Below are positions 1 to 10,689 of a DNA stretch of 64,000 bases, one piece after another (position 1 is the stretch's first letter; each line of letters opens with the position of its first letter). The stretch lies in assembly GCF_010183535.1 (NCBI RefSeq), contig NC_071332.1, positions 9,424,001 through 9,488,000 of the forward strand, read 5' to 3'. The DNA is from Caenorhabditis remanei. Lineage: Eukaryota > Nematoda > Chromadorea > Rhabditida > Rhabditidae. The notes beneath the pieces were generated by a model. The model had not been told where the DNA came from. It saw nothing but the letters and a program-made list of their open reading frames with translations, and did not search any database. The translations under genes and the position numbers were made by a program.

Positions 1-1460
1 TGTTCAACATGTAGGTTGTCCCTCGAGCAACTCCTAAAAACGAATGATTGTTTTGATAAGGGAGTTTAATTCTATCACGTTTACCATTTAATGCGTTGTG
101 TGGTTGATCAGCAAACAAAGGGATGGCTATAATTGGTTTTCCTGCATATGATGCCTCATTGAATGAGTTCAACCCAACATGAGAGATGAAACCGATGACA
201 CGTGGATCGTCTGAAACAACAATTCGATCATCACTTTGTGTTTATCAACTTACATAGAAGATCAGTCTGAGGTAGCCAATCCAGCAAAACAATGTTCTTG
301 GCTTCCTCGAACATTTCCTCCTCTCCTGGTTGCACATCGTACTTCCACAGAAATGTGTACCCGGGGTACTTTTTGAAAACATTCAAAAAGTTCTTGACCG
401 CATATCTCGGATACGCGCGTCCTGGAACTTGAGTTCCGAAACTGAAAATAATCGTTCCATTTCCTGATCTAAACAGCAATTTATCCAGTTTCTGGTCCAC
501 CGGATTTGGATTTCTCAAATTGATTCCTCCAATATACTGAATTCTGTGATGAAGAGGTCTTGGTTTTTCCATTACTTCATTAGAATTTATGAAAGTGATA
601 TCCACTTTTCTAACTGTTTCTTCGATATTGAAATCGTTTCCGTATCTTTTTCGAAACAAAAGTTCTTGTTCCTTTTTCAGAGTTGGAATTTGAATCAAAT
701 TGATGTACGTCCAACTGATTAAATTCCAGAATCTTCCATATAAAGTGGAGAGATCAAAAGTGTAGAACAGTGCTGGAATACTTTTAATAGTTCTTCTTGA
801 TTACTATACCCAAACTCACGAAGATTCTGAGAAGCAGCATTCGGAAGTCCAATTGTAACAGTTTGAATAGGCATAATCGGAACTGCATTAAATGTGGTAA
901 CTGATGGAATTCCAGTTTGTTTCAGAATTCCAACACCACAATAATCAAAAGTAGAAACTATTCCAATGTCGTACTTCCTGTACGATAAGAACTCATAAAG
1001 CTTCGGATCATTCAATGCAACTGGAAAAAAAGAAAATTCAAATCAGTTTTAAGATAATCTCCTACTTTCACAAAGATTATTTCCGATGAGAGTGTAAGGT
1101 CTAAACCCATTAATTGGAAATTCTCTTTCCTCAAACGTATTCGTCAGATGATGCATTTTGTTCCAGTCACTCCCATTTTTGAATCCAAAAACAAAGAACC
1201 TCTCAGCTTTACTTTTCCCTTGACCGGTGACTTGATCATTCATTCGAGCTATTATGACATCCTGAAATGTACACATTTTTACCTAAACTTAGATCTGAAC
1301 TCACCACAGTATGTCCTTTATCCACGAGACTATCCACCAAAGAATCACTGAAATCCAGATGACTCTTCCCAATTGCATTGATGTAAAACACAACATTCAT
1401 AGCACTCGCTGCACTCAGTAACACCATTAAAACCATCGTCACCAACATTGTTTGCCTCAT
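1..1460 (-). CDS. UDP-glucuronosyltransferase, 5' part (3' end outside window)
   Basis: Exons (minus strand): 1305-1460, 1066-1261, 820-1020, 254-772 and 1-210, continuing past base 1; introns are 43-47 bp and all joins keep frame, giving 427 codons. UGTs sit in the ER membrane and transfer a sugar from a UDP-sugar to small lipophilic compounds in detoxification. The ATG at 1460 opens a hydrophobic signal peptide ([15 protein letters not shown]) followed by the typical [12 protein letters not shown] start. The N-terminal acceptor domain carries [16 protein letters not shown]. The FSFGT motif marks the start of the sugar-donor domain, and the last exon has [19 protein letters not shown] and [10 protein letters not shown] of the UDP-sugar binding signature; the usual His of the signature is retained in FISHVG. 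The 47-bp intron 773-819 has no stop in one frame, so simple ORF calling misreads it. The missing 3' part should hold the C-terminal transmembrane anchor. Family assignment is secure; the paralogue is not identifiable. Confidence 0.93.
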
Positions 1461-2421
1461 GATTGCTGCTGAAGATTCATCAAAACATTCAAATTTATAG
1501 TAATAAGGGAGAACCGTACAATACAAACTACGCGGCTGTCTAGATGGCGTGTTATCAACGAAAATACATTAACGGTGGGGGATTCACGTGAAGGGGAGTG
1601 ATCGGAGAGAGGAATCACTGTAGTTTGTGGAATATTAATCATTCTGGAGATCAAATATTTTGCAGTGAACTAATAAGAAAGAGAAGAAGGGACAAGTGTT
1701 CACTAAACAGATCACGCTTCTCAACGCACTTACAAATTTAAATATAAAAAATGAGACAACTCTGTAATTTCGAAAACTCAACCAACAACAAGCAGGGAAA
1801 CAAAAATATAATTGAGCTCTCTTATCGTACTGGTCACGACGTATAGTGGTTGATAAGATGTCACGGGCCATTAACTTATCAGTGGCTCTTTTTTGTCATT
1901 ACAATAAAATAAAGAAGATGGAATTTGGACTCGGTGTTAGTTGTTCGGTTTTGCCAAATTCTGTTTTCTTGTATTCAGATTTGTGCTCAGCAAACTTCTC
2001 AACTTCATCATATTTCTGACTGCTACGTTCCACGTCATTCCGACTTTTCTTGATTTTTAATCTGTGCTTATCAGCTGTGAAGAGCTTCCGTCAAATGTTC
2101 TCACACTTCTTTTTGGTCTTTAGCCAATCGCCGACACTTTTTTGAAGAGTGTGAACAAATAGAACCCACGCGAGAAGAACGCTTTGAATAATAGGGGCAG
2201 CACTTTTTTATTTGAATAAGACAACATTATAGCCTGTAGAAATGATTTTGTGCTTTGGTTGGAACAATGTTTGATTCAAAATGATTTATTAATTGAGTAT
2301 TTGTTTCATGAAAAACAAGGAGGCAAAAACAAAAAGTTGGTGTCGAAATATACAAAAAAGATTTTGAGCATCAAATTTCTATTGGTACCCATAAATCTTC
2401 GATCGATCGATTCGGTCCTTC
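1461..2421. other. Intergenic: UGT upstream region and pqn downstream region
   Basis: No coding exon is supported here. The 5' flank of the UGT lies at 1461 onward and contains scattered short ORFs with no family resemblance. A short (CGAT)n run occurs at about 2400-2411, just downstream of the pqn stop codon. Confidence 0.6.
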
Positions 2422-3859
2422 TTACTTTCTGCGGCAGCACTGTCCATTTCCACATGGAGAGTAGTTAGCTTGGCAGGAGCATGAGTTGTTCTGTGGAGAC
2501 TGTTGGCAGGCCTGGGTGGCTGGTTGAGCAGCTTGGCAGGAGTTGGAGCATGAAGACTGGCAGGCAGTCTGACATTGGGCAGCTGGCTGTTGTTGTTGGA
2601 CACATTGCTGCTGGCAGGACTGTTCACATTGTGGTGCACATTGAGCAGATTGGGCAACAGAGGTCTGGAGAACAATTTGGATGACTTGAGCTGGGGCTTC
2701 AGTGGTGGTGTCGTATGGTTGGTACATTGGTTGAGCCTGTTGGGAAGTGCAAGAGTTGTCACAAGCTGGTTGGCAAGCTGGAGCGCAGTTGGACGATCCT
2801 TGGTTGTTGTTGTTGTATGGATCGTACATTGGAGCAGCGGTGGATTGAACTTGGTATGTTGGTTGAGCTTGTTGGTACACTGGTTGAGCTTGTTGGTACA
2901 CTGGTTGAGCTTGTTGAGAAGTGCAGGAGTTGTCGCAGGCTGGTTGGCAAGCTGGAGCGCAGTTGGCGTTCTGGTTGGTGTTGGTGTTGTATGGGTTGTA
3001 CATTTGGGTGTTGGTGTTTTGGTTGTTGTTGTAGACTTGTTGGGTAGCCTGGGCGGTTTGTTGGCAGATATCCGAGCATTGGGTGTTGCATGCAGAATCG
3101 CACTGGTTAGCTGGCTGTTGTTGTTGAACGCATGATGATTGGCATTGTTGCTGGCACTGTGGCTGGCATTGAGCTTGAGCTTGTTGGATTTCAAGTTGGA
3201 TTTGGATAACTTGTGGAGCCTGGGTGGTGGTGGATGGGGCGTCACAGGCGACGTTGCATTGCTGTTGGCATTGTGGTTGACACTGAGCAGCTGGTTGTTG
3301 TTGTTGAACACAGGTAGATTGGCACTGTTGTTGGCACATTGGTTGACATTGTTGGTATTGGACAACTGGTGCTTGGGTGGTCGTGGTGGTGGTAGTTGGT
3401 GGATTGTACATTGGAGTACATTGGGATTGACACTGTTGCTGACATTGTGGCTGGCACTGAGACACCGATGGGGCAGATTGGCACTGTTGTTGGCAGCTCT
3501 GTTGACAGGCTGGGGCGCATTGAGTAGCTTGGACCTAAATGAAATTTTTGAAATCCTGAATCTTGAGAGAGCAAATTACCTGAACAGTTTGGGTTTGTTG
3601 TGGTTGAGCGCAAGAGCAGGATGGAGCTTGTTGTTGGACTGGAGCAGATTGGCAAGAGCAAGACTGAGTCTGTTGAACTTGTTGGCACGAGCACTGGCTC
3701 TGCTGTGGCTGAGCACATCCACACTGTCTCTTTTCACGGATCACGCTGCCCTAGAATATTGAAACAGTCAGAAAACAGTCCAAATAAAGATAAAGTGTAA
3801 CTTACAGACACCACGAGGGCGCAGGCAAAGAAGGCAATGGCGAGCGTGGTGAAGCGCAT
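2422..3859 (-). CDS. abu/pqn family secreted Cys-Gln-rich protein
   Basis: Exons: 3806-3859, 3580-3750, 2422-3534; 445 aa. Exon 1 encodes a signal peptide (MRFTTLAIAFFACALVVS), followed by VIREKRQ, a dibasic site that may be a processing point. The rest is made of CxPxCxxxC units separated by Gln stretches, e.g. CQPQCQQQCQSQC and CAPACQPACDNSC; the latter occurs twice, and QQAQPVY is repeated in tandem. The tail ends in CGNGQCCRRK. Cysteines recur with a regular short spacing, as in abu/pqn proteins, which are linked to the pharyngeal cuticle and to the blocked unfolded-protein response. A TATA box lies 67 bp upstream of the ATG. Long ORFs on the opposite strand are by-products of the Gln/Cys composition. 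The family is clear; the orthologue is not, because members evolve by repeat expansion. Confidence 0.9.
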
Positions 3860-4746
3860 TTTCGGTAGGTTCGTTTGGAGCCGAACTTTGTAAGAGGACG
3901 GATGGTAGAGTTGTCTATCAGCAAGCTTTTATACCAACTTTCAACCTTCATTGCCACGCCCGAACTTGCACACTCCCGTAATTGCTTGCCCATCTTTCAT
4001 CTTCCGCGCGGAACCGGAATGCTCGCTTCTCTGTGCTCTCCAATGCTCTAGTGGTGTTTCATAGGACGGTAGCGGCTTCCTTTCGGTATACTCAGCAAAA
4101 AAAGAAGAGGGAAGAGAGGGGGAGAAAGTGGGGGTTCGCGCATTCTAAAAGTAAACTTTCATACACTAGACGTAAACGATATTGATCATCATCATTGCCA
4201 CATTACCGGATTGTCTTTTTCTATTTCTTTCTCATTGTGTATTCATGCACAGTCAAAAGCTTTGGAAGAGTAAAGAGTCACAGAGTATTCACACATAAAG
4301 CTTCCCGCAAAGAAAAACTAGTAGGGGAACAATAAAGACCTTCCGAAGGTGCGTAACTCGGTAACTCCATGCTCCTCCAGGGGTTGCAGTTACCAGTTTT
4401 CATTTCTTTTCAGCAGTTTTATTTGTATGTATTGTGTGTAACGTGCTCTTTCCATGAACTCTCTCCAGATCTATTTTGTTTTGTTGCTCAGTGTAGAATT
4501 ACAGATTACTCATCTAACTAGTCCAGCTTTTCTTGTTATTATTCTTTATTCGTTAAAGTTTTGAAGTTTACGAAAAAACAAAGCAAATAAACATCATCAG
4601 TGAGATCGAGAGTGAAAAAAGCTGTTAACTTGAAAAGGGAAAGAGTCGAATTGCCTAGAAGCAGAAGAGAAAAGTCACAACATTAGGGGAAGAAATGATT
4701 ACGGTATAGACATATTTAAAAGAAATAAGACATGAAAAATGAGATT
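3860..4746. other. Intergenic: pqn promoter region
   Basis: About 0.9 kb without a supported exon. It carries the pqn TATA box and, at about 4340-4396, a cluster of short inverted and direct repeats: near-palindromic ACCTTCCGAAGGT, then GTAACTCGGTAACT, with GGTAACT complemented by AGTTACC about 20 bp later. The distal end is the 3' flank of the Lys-rich gene. Confidence 0.5.
3926..3933 (-). promoter_or_regulatory. TATA box of the abu/pqn gene
   Basis: TATAAAAG on the minus strand, about 67 bp upstream of the ATG at 3859. Position and sequence suit a core promoter for a strongly expressed cuticle-type gene; inferred from sequence only. Confidence 0.55.
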
Positions 4747-6481
4747 TTATGTATGCATATCATCCAAAGCGGCTGCCAACTTCTTTCCTCCAATTGGTGT
4801 TTCCTTTTTCTTGTTTGCAGCACGTTCCAATGATTTTCCGAGTCCTCCAGTCTTCTTATTATCCCCTTTTGCCTTCTTTCCTTCTCTCTCACGGTCCTCT
4901 CCAACACGTTTTCCCAGTTTCTTGTTTCCCTTCTTTCCATTCGTGGCACAATCCTTGGTAGCCTCCTTCAACGCCTTCTTCTTCTCCTCTAACTCTGTCT
5001 TATCCTCATTACGATGACATCTGAAAAGTAAATCATCTTGAGATAAGATAATCTGGAATGGACACGAACACTCTAACAGCCGGACAGCACTTGGCGAGTC
5101 GAGCACATTGGCTTTTGAGTCGGCGAGCCTCTTTGTTACATGTCTGCAAAAAACGAGTATTTGCGTGTGAATATACATGTGTAACTATGCGGTATTGTTT
5201 AGCGAGAGGGACGGAGTGAGGGGATCAGAAATCGGGAAAAAATGGAAATTGGATAGTTTTTCAGCGGGAGCAAGGAGGTCGTCTAGACTAGTTAGGTTAG
5301 GTGAGGTTCATGTTTGTCGAGGGTGATTTTTATAAATCTAAGAAACAAGCCAGATCTAGTTCTCTGAAATTGAAAAAAGGGGAAAGAAAAACTCGGAATC
5401 AGAAACCGAAAACAATTCCAGATCAAAATGAGTTAACTACTTTCGTTGTTCTCCGAAATTGTTCTATATATCTTCTAAAGAGCTACGAAATCATTTTTAG
5501 TTGCTGTCTCTGGGTATTCTAACCTTGGCGGCTGCTTTCAAACTGTTCTTTTCTTTCTTGGATCGCCTTTTCTGTGGCTCAATAGCTGCCCTTTTGGCAT
5601 TTTTCTTAAGAATAGCTTGGCATCTTTCGTTTTTCTTTTCGTTCAGTCCGGCGACATTGTCTGCTTTGCTGCGGACACATGTTTCGATTTCGTCGGACAT
5701 CTGAAACAGAAATCATTAAATTCTGAATTAAGACTGAAACTGAGTACCTGGTCGTGAATTGATCGAATCTCCAAATGAATTCGTTTCGCTTCGGTACACA
5801 CTCCCTTCTTTCCGTTTGTGGTCTGAAATTTTCAGATGATTTTCTATTTTCAGAATTCAATTCAGATGCAGAAGAGAATACCATTCCCAAATGTTACCGC
5901 ACCGCAATCTCAAAATTAAAGGAGGAGCCAGAGAATTCAGAATCCACCTTTCTTCTGTGAAAGAAACCCAAAGGAAGAGGGACAGAGAGGACAGGAGATG
6001 GAGAAAAAGAATGGAAAAAGTGAAAATTTAATACTAACTGGTAAAACCTTTTTATACCGCCGACATATCCTACGAACTGCTCGAGACCAGAGTAGTCTCA
6101 TATTCTGAAATCGATTTCGAATGTCTACTTTATTTTTTAACCTACAGTAATTGTAATTGGAGTATTCATCGAAAATGAATGTATGCACAGTACCTCGGTA
6201 TTATTCTCCAAAAGATGACACTCCTCGGCCTTCTGCTGTGCTTTGTGGATACAATCCGCATATTCTATGCACATCGGTGTCTGTAAAATATGACAGGGTT
6301 GATTGATTGAATCAGATTATTATATTAGCTCGTTTCTTGTCGGCTTATATTTTATTCTACACTTTACATATGGTTAAAGTGAAATTTAAAAATATCTCAC
6401 CGCAGAAACAATTGTTCCATTATCCGAATCGTCGGCAAACGCGACGACAAGAAGCGCCGAGAAGTAGATTAAACGGTTCAT
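4747..6481 (-). CDS. Secreted Cys-containing protein with Lys-rich tail (unknown family)
   Basis: Exons: 6401-6481, 6194-6280, 5748-5822, 5524-5700, 5070-5143, 4747-5020; 255 aa. I do not recognise the family. Visible parts: a signal peptide (MNRLIYFSALLVVAFA), an acidic N-terminus, then a Cys-bearing region (PMCIEYADC, KGVCTEAKR, IETCVRSKAD, KNERCQAI, CNKEARRLKSQCARLAKCC) with helix-prone spacing. The last ~90 residues are extremely Lys/Glu rich (for example KKGNKKLGKRVGEDREREGKK) and end LAAALDDMHT. The regular spacing of Cys resembles small secreted helical-bundle proteins. Exons 1-4 join in phase 0. The join between exons 5 and 6 needs a weak donor (GTTCGT at 5069) to keep frame, so that junction is the least certain. 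Introns 2 and 4 are unusually long (about 370-380 bp) for this window and could hide small exons. Confidence 0.7.
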
Positions 6482-9400
6482 TCGTATGGAATGTTACCTG
6501 AAAATAAAAATGAGAAATCAGAAGGAAAAAAGGAGAAGAAACAGTGAAATAAACGAGCTATTGAAGACCTTGGAAAAATCTCATAAAACGGTTCAGACGA
6601 TTGTTGTAGAAGGGCAGTAAGACGTTATTTATGTGGATGGGAACAAATTGAGATCGGAGAGAAAATGAAAGGAATGAGGTGATGAAAACAGAGAAATGGG
6701 AAGGAGATGATGAGAGTTGGACCGGTGGGGAATTCGATTTATAAAAGTTTTTTGGTATAGCTTTATTTTCAATTGTATATGCTATTGCACTAAATATGTG
6801 TTCAAATTCTTGTTTAAAAATCCCAAATTCCTGATAACATGTCAGTTTTTCCAATCGAATCAGGGTTCCAACTGACTATTGACATCACGCTAGAATCAAT
6901 TTTTCAGTAGCTACCAAGTCACTCTCACGAGTCAACATGTGGCTTCTGACCATTTTTTTTCCGACTTCGTGATTTGAAAATTGTCCATTCTCGGGGGACC
7001 CAATTCCTCGCGACAAAAGTCTATCTCTGTCGTACACATTTCTACGAGCCAACTATTTTTTTTTCGGTGCAGTTTCCCACCCCATCTTTATTCTTTTTAA
7101 AAAAAATGACTGGACGAAAAAGCTTCTCGTTTGTGACCACACACTCACATTTCTAATTAACTCGAGTCGGATGTCCTTCTTCTCTCGGCTTTCCGAAAAA
7201 AAGAAGATTATGAGAATACGGAATCCGTTTTCGGGTAACAATGGGTGGCTACATAAATGGGTGTCGAGGGGTCAGTTGAGAATAGAGAAGAAATAAGATC
7301 AGCCAGTTTTAAAAGGTTGTATGAAAGCGTCAGAAGGAGAGGGTTAGGTGGGAAATGTTGCGGAAAATACAGAAAATGGAGAAGAAAATGAAAAATTCAA
7401 CTTCAGAAATTGAAAGCTGTCTCAAAACACGGTAGTACTGTAACGAGTCAAAAGAAAAAGAGTAAATCTGAAAAAGAAATCACTGAGATTCTAATAGATG
7501 AAACGAACGAACTAGTCGAGAATTGAAGCCCAAAAGTGAAATGGCATCTTATGGTAAGGTCTGATATTCACAGAATTGATGTCAAAGTTTTGAAGATGGA
7601 GTAAATGACAAAAGACCGAAGACTGTTTCTAGAAAACGCGAGAAAAAACTGGAGAATGTGGAAAAAAAGGCTTTCATGGGGGAAAGAATATCGAATGATC
7701 CACTTCTCTCTTTTCATCCGAATACACTCATCCCGTCATGCTCCATTAGCAATTCGGGTGCTCTATCCACTAAATTGACTCCGCCCCCTTTTTGCTCTCC
7801 CTTTTTGTGACTGACTCAGTTACTCACACATACACACACACTCCATCAACACTTTCTCATTATTGTCGTCGTCGGGACTAAAGAAGAAAGAATCGAATGC
7901 ACCGGAGGGAAAGGGCATTATTATGGAGATGAGAAGTTAATCAACTTTGTTCTCTCTTCCTCTTTTTCTACTGTGAGCATCTCGGTAATTCAATTCGTGA
8001 AGCACCGTCAACTCTTTTATGAATGCTTAAAAGAGCCGACCAAAAGTTAGAGAAGCTTCCAAAAATAAGAGAAAGTGTTGAAGAAGAAAAACGGGAAATG
8101 AAAGGCACTGGAAGTGGGAGACAGGCCAAAAATCGCTCCCGTGGGTCTAATAACTGAAACTTAGAACTAAAAACATGATGGATGAATGTGGCAGGTGGAT
8201 CTCACGCGGAAAGAGCACTTGTGAGAGGAAAGAAAAGGAAACGAGAACAATGGAATATATATGAATAGAGGAAAGATAGTATCTGATGAGTAAAGGGGAA
8301 AAGATTTAGCAGATAGAGAGGAGGGACATGGATATATAAATAACGTTGTGGAATGGGGAGAAGGACATAGATAAAGGGTAGTTTGTCTTGTGTACTGGTG
8401 ACAACCCTAGGGCGATATGTACCCACAATCGGGAGGGACTATCTTGAGAATTTTTAGAGCGAAAGATTGGTATTAGCTGGATAACTGATCAAAAATAAGT
8501 TTTAGGAGTTCAGGGATATCATGTCTTTTGATGTGGTTGAAATGGGTTCGGAATAGTATTGTAAGCAGGATGAAGTTTTCTGATAGCAGCAGCAGCTACA
8601 AACGGAAGTGCATATTTAACTTGATGGAAACCTCAGCTAAGAATACGAAAACAGAAAATTTCGAGAACTGCAAAGACCTTCATTTTTGAAATCAAACAGA
8701 AATCAGATATGCATTGCTCAACGTTCCAATTAAAATTTGAGAGAAAAGGATATATTTTTTTCCAAAAAGACGAATTGGTTCCAAAATGTCGACTACTAAA
8801 ACCAAAAGGCACCCTCTTCTTCTCTTCTACCATATACTATATGTCAACTTAACTCGAGTTGACATTTCACATTTCCCAATCCAGATTTTCAAAATAAATT
8901 TCCTCAAAGGGGTTTGACCGACACAAACAGCCGCATGTCACCCATTTGACACCAGTTGGGAGGAATTGGGAGTAAGAAGTAAGGGATTAGATGAAACTGA
9001 AGAAGTCAGATGGGCGGCACGATGAGTTTCAAACCAGACGGATTAGAATATTTGTAAGAGTTGTTAAGAAGAAAAGAAACGAAGAGGGCTACTTGTTTGA
9101 ATTTAGATAGTATTTCACATAACCACAGCTTGTTTTGTAAGTTCCAGTCATCAACAGAAATCTACAGTAAACGGAAATATCCACTCAAAGGTTTCTGCAG
9201 AAAGCAACAAAAACCAATTCACTTTCAGAGTTGACAAAATAAAAGAAGACTAAGTGAGTTGGGAACTCGTAGTGAATTATTGAGCAGGTTCTGGCTCTCT
9301 TCCTCACTTGAATGAATCGCGAAGCTTCAATTTGAAGACTCCATCAGGCTTCTCGCACAAATGTATCTCAGTTCTTTTTTTACTGAATGTTTTCGGAACA

Positions 9401-10689
9401 CAACTATTACGTCGATTTGGGGAATAAATAGACTCAAGAAGAAACTAAATGGGGTCTCCAGGAGGAAACTCAAAACCTTCAGAACTTCCGTTTCAAAGTC
9501 TTATTGCAGAAAAAAGAAAGATCAAAAAGAGGAAAAAAGAACCTGCTCATGAAAAGTTCTGCTTTTTCGAAGGTCGAATTACCCCCTCTCGTTTGACTCT
9601 TGACACATTGATGACATAGGCAATGGAGTTGAGAAAAACGCATGTGTTTCACTTTTCTCTGTCTCTATTTCTTCTTTTACTTCTCACTCCCACTCATATC
9701 CCTCTGGTTCAGTTGGAAGAAAGGAAGATCCCAGAAAAAGTGAGAAGAGTCCCCAAGAAAATGATTTTTGAGAGGGTAAAGTATGAGTGAATTGATAAAT
9801 TGAGACCACTTACCACTTAGATTTTTGAAGTTTTGATGCAATGGGGTAGGAGAAAGAAAAATTGAGAAATGGAAAAGAGATATTTTGTGTCAATAGTTTT
9901 CGGTATTTGTGAGTGAACGCTTAATATCTCATGAGGTTTTTGGAAGATTATCTGGATCATATCACGTAACAAGTACTCAGAGTTTCTAAATTTGGAAGTA
10001 GAGCTCTATTCGAAGTTTCAGTGGGATAGAAATTCTGTAACACTACAGATTATATAAAACAGGAAGGCAACTTTTATCGGCAGAGTTGGTTAAATGAACT
10101 TATCAACCGGGCATGTTTCTAAAACAAATTTTGTACACACCACAACTCAAAAGCAGAAAATCAGGATCCTTGGAACAAAACTGAGCTCGAACAACCAGAG
10201 AACGACGAGGTAGATATAAAACACAATTGTTTTTGAGCGTCCATCCGTCCTCCCCAACTGCAGTTTGTCATTGTCTTTTTCTCCTTTCAATCACATACTA
10301 TTTTTCTAGTTCTCACCCACTTTGCCCTCGTCTATCACTTGTCGAAGAATGTGAACTGCTCCACATGCTCTGTGAGCTTATCAAACTTTTTCGAAATGAA
10401 CGGTTTTTGGTGGCTTGGAGGCGGAAGTTTAAAGAAAACAAGTGAAGGAATACTCAAGAGCTATATTTTAAAATTAAATTGGGAAATTTCTGGTATTAAA
10501 CTCGTTTTCTATCAAAACCAAAGTCTTCGATCGACCGTCTGAATTTGAGCTCCCGCTCTTTTTTCGTCTGCGTCTCTAACCTATAATGCGTGCAGAGGGA
10601 GCGCACTTGCATTTTTTCTATTTTGGCAATTTTTTTCTGCTTTTTTCAGATACGACAGCAGTTTCCCCATAAATATAATTTTTGCAGAA
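6482..10689. other. Long intergenic region without recognised genes
   Basis: 4.2 kb between the 5' end of the Lys-rich gene and SKI3. Short ORFs exist on both strands, but none shows codon bias, splice partners or family motifs. The sequence is rich in purine or pyrimidine runs (GAAGAAA-type). It must contain the promoter of the Lys-rich gene and, at its right end, that of SKI3. I see no structured RNA I can support. Confidence 0.5.
10568..10577 (+). promoter_or_regulatory. CTGCGTCTCT promoter-type motif upstream of SKI3
   Basis: CTGCGTCTCT lies about 110 bp upstream of the SKI3 ATG. From memory, motifs of the form CTCTGCGTCTC are enriched in promoters of broadly expressed C. elegans genes, which fits a housekeeping RNA-decay factor. 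A likely spliced-leader acceptor (TTTTTGCAG) ends at 10687, two bases before the ATG. Confidence 0.4.

Noticed and set aside
2379..3762. Long ORFs overlapping the abu/pqn gene in other frames and on the plus strand
   Set aside because: They follow from the Gln/Cys codon repetition; there are no start contexts, splice structure or family motifs, and the abu/pqn reading explains the region fully.
4739..5017. Plus-strand ORFs opposite the Lys-rich exon
   Set aside because: Antisense shadow of Lys/Glu codons giving Phe/Ser/Leu-rich peptides.
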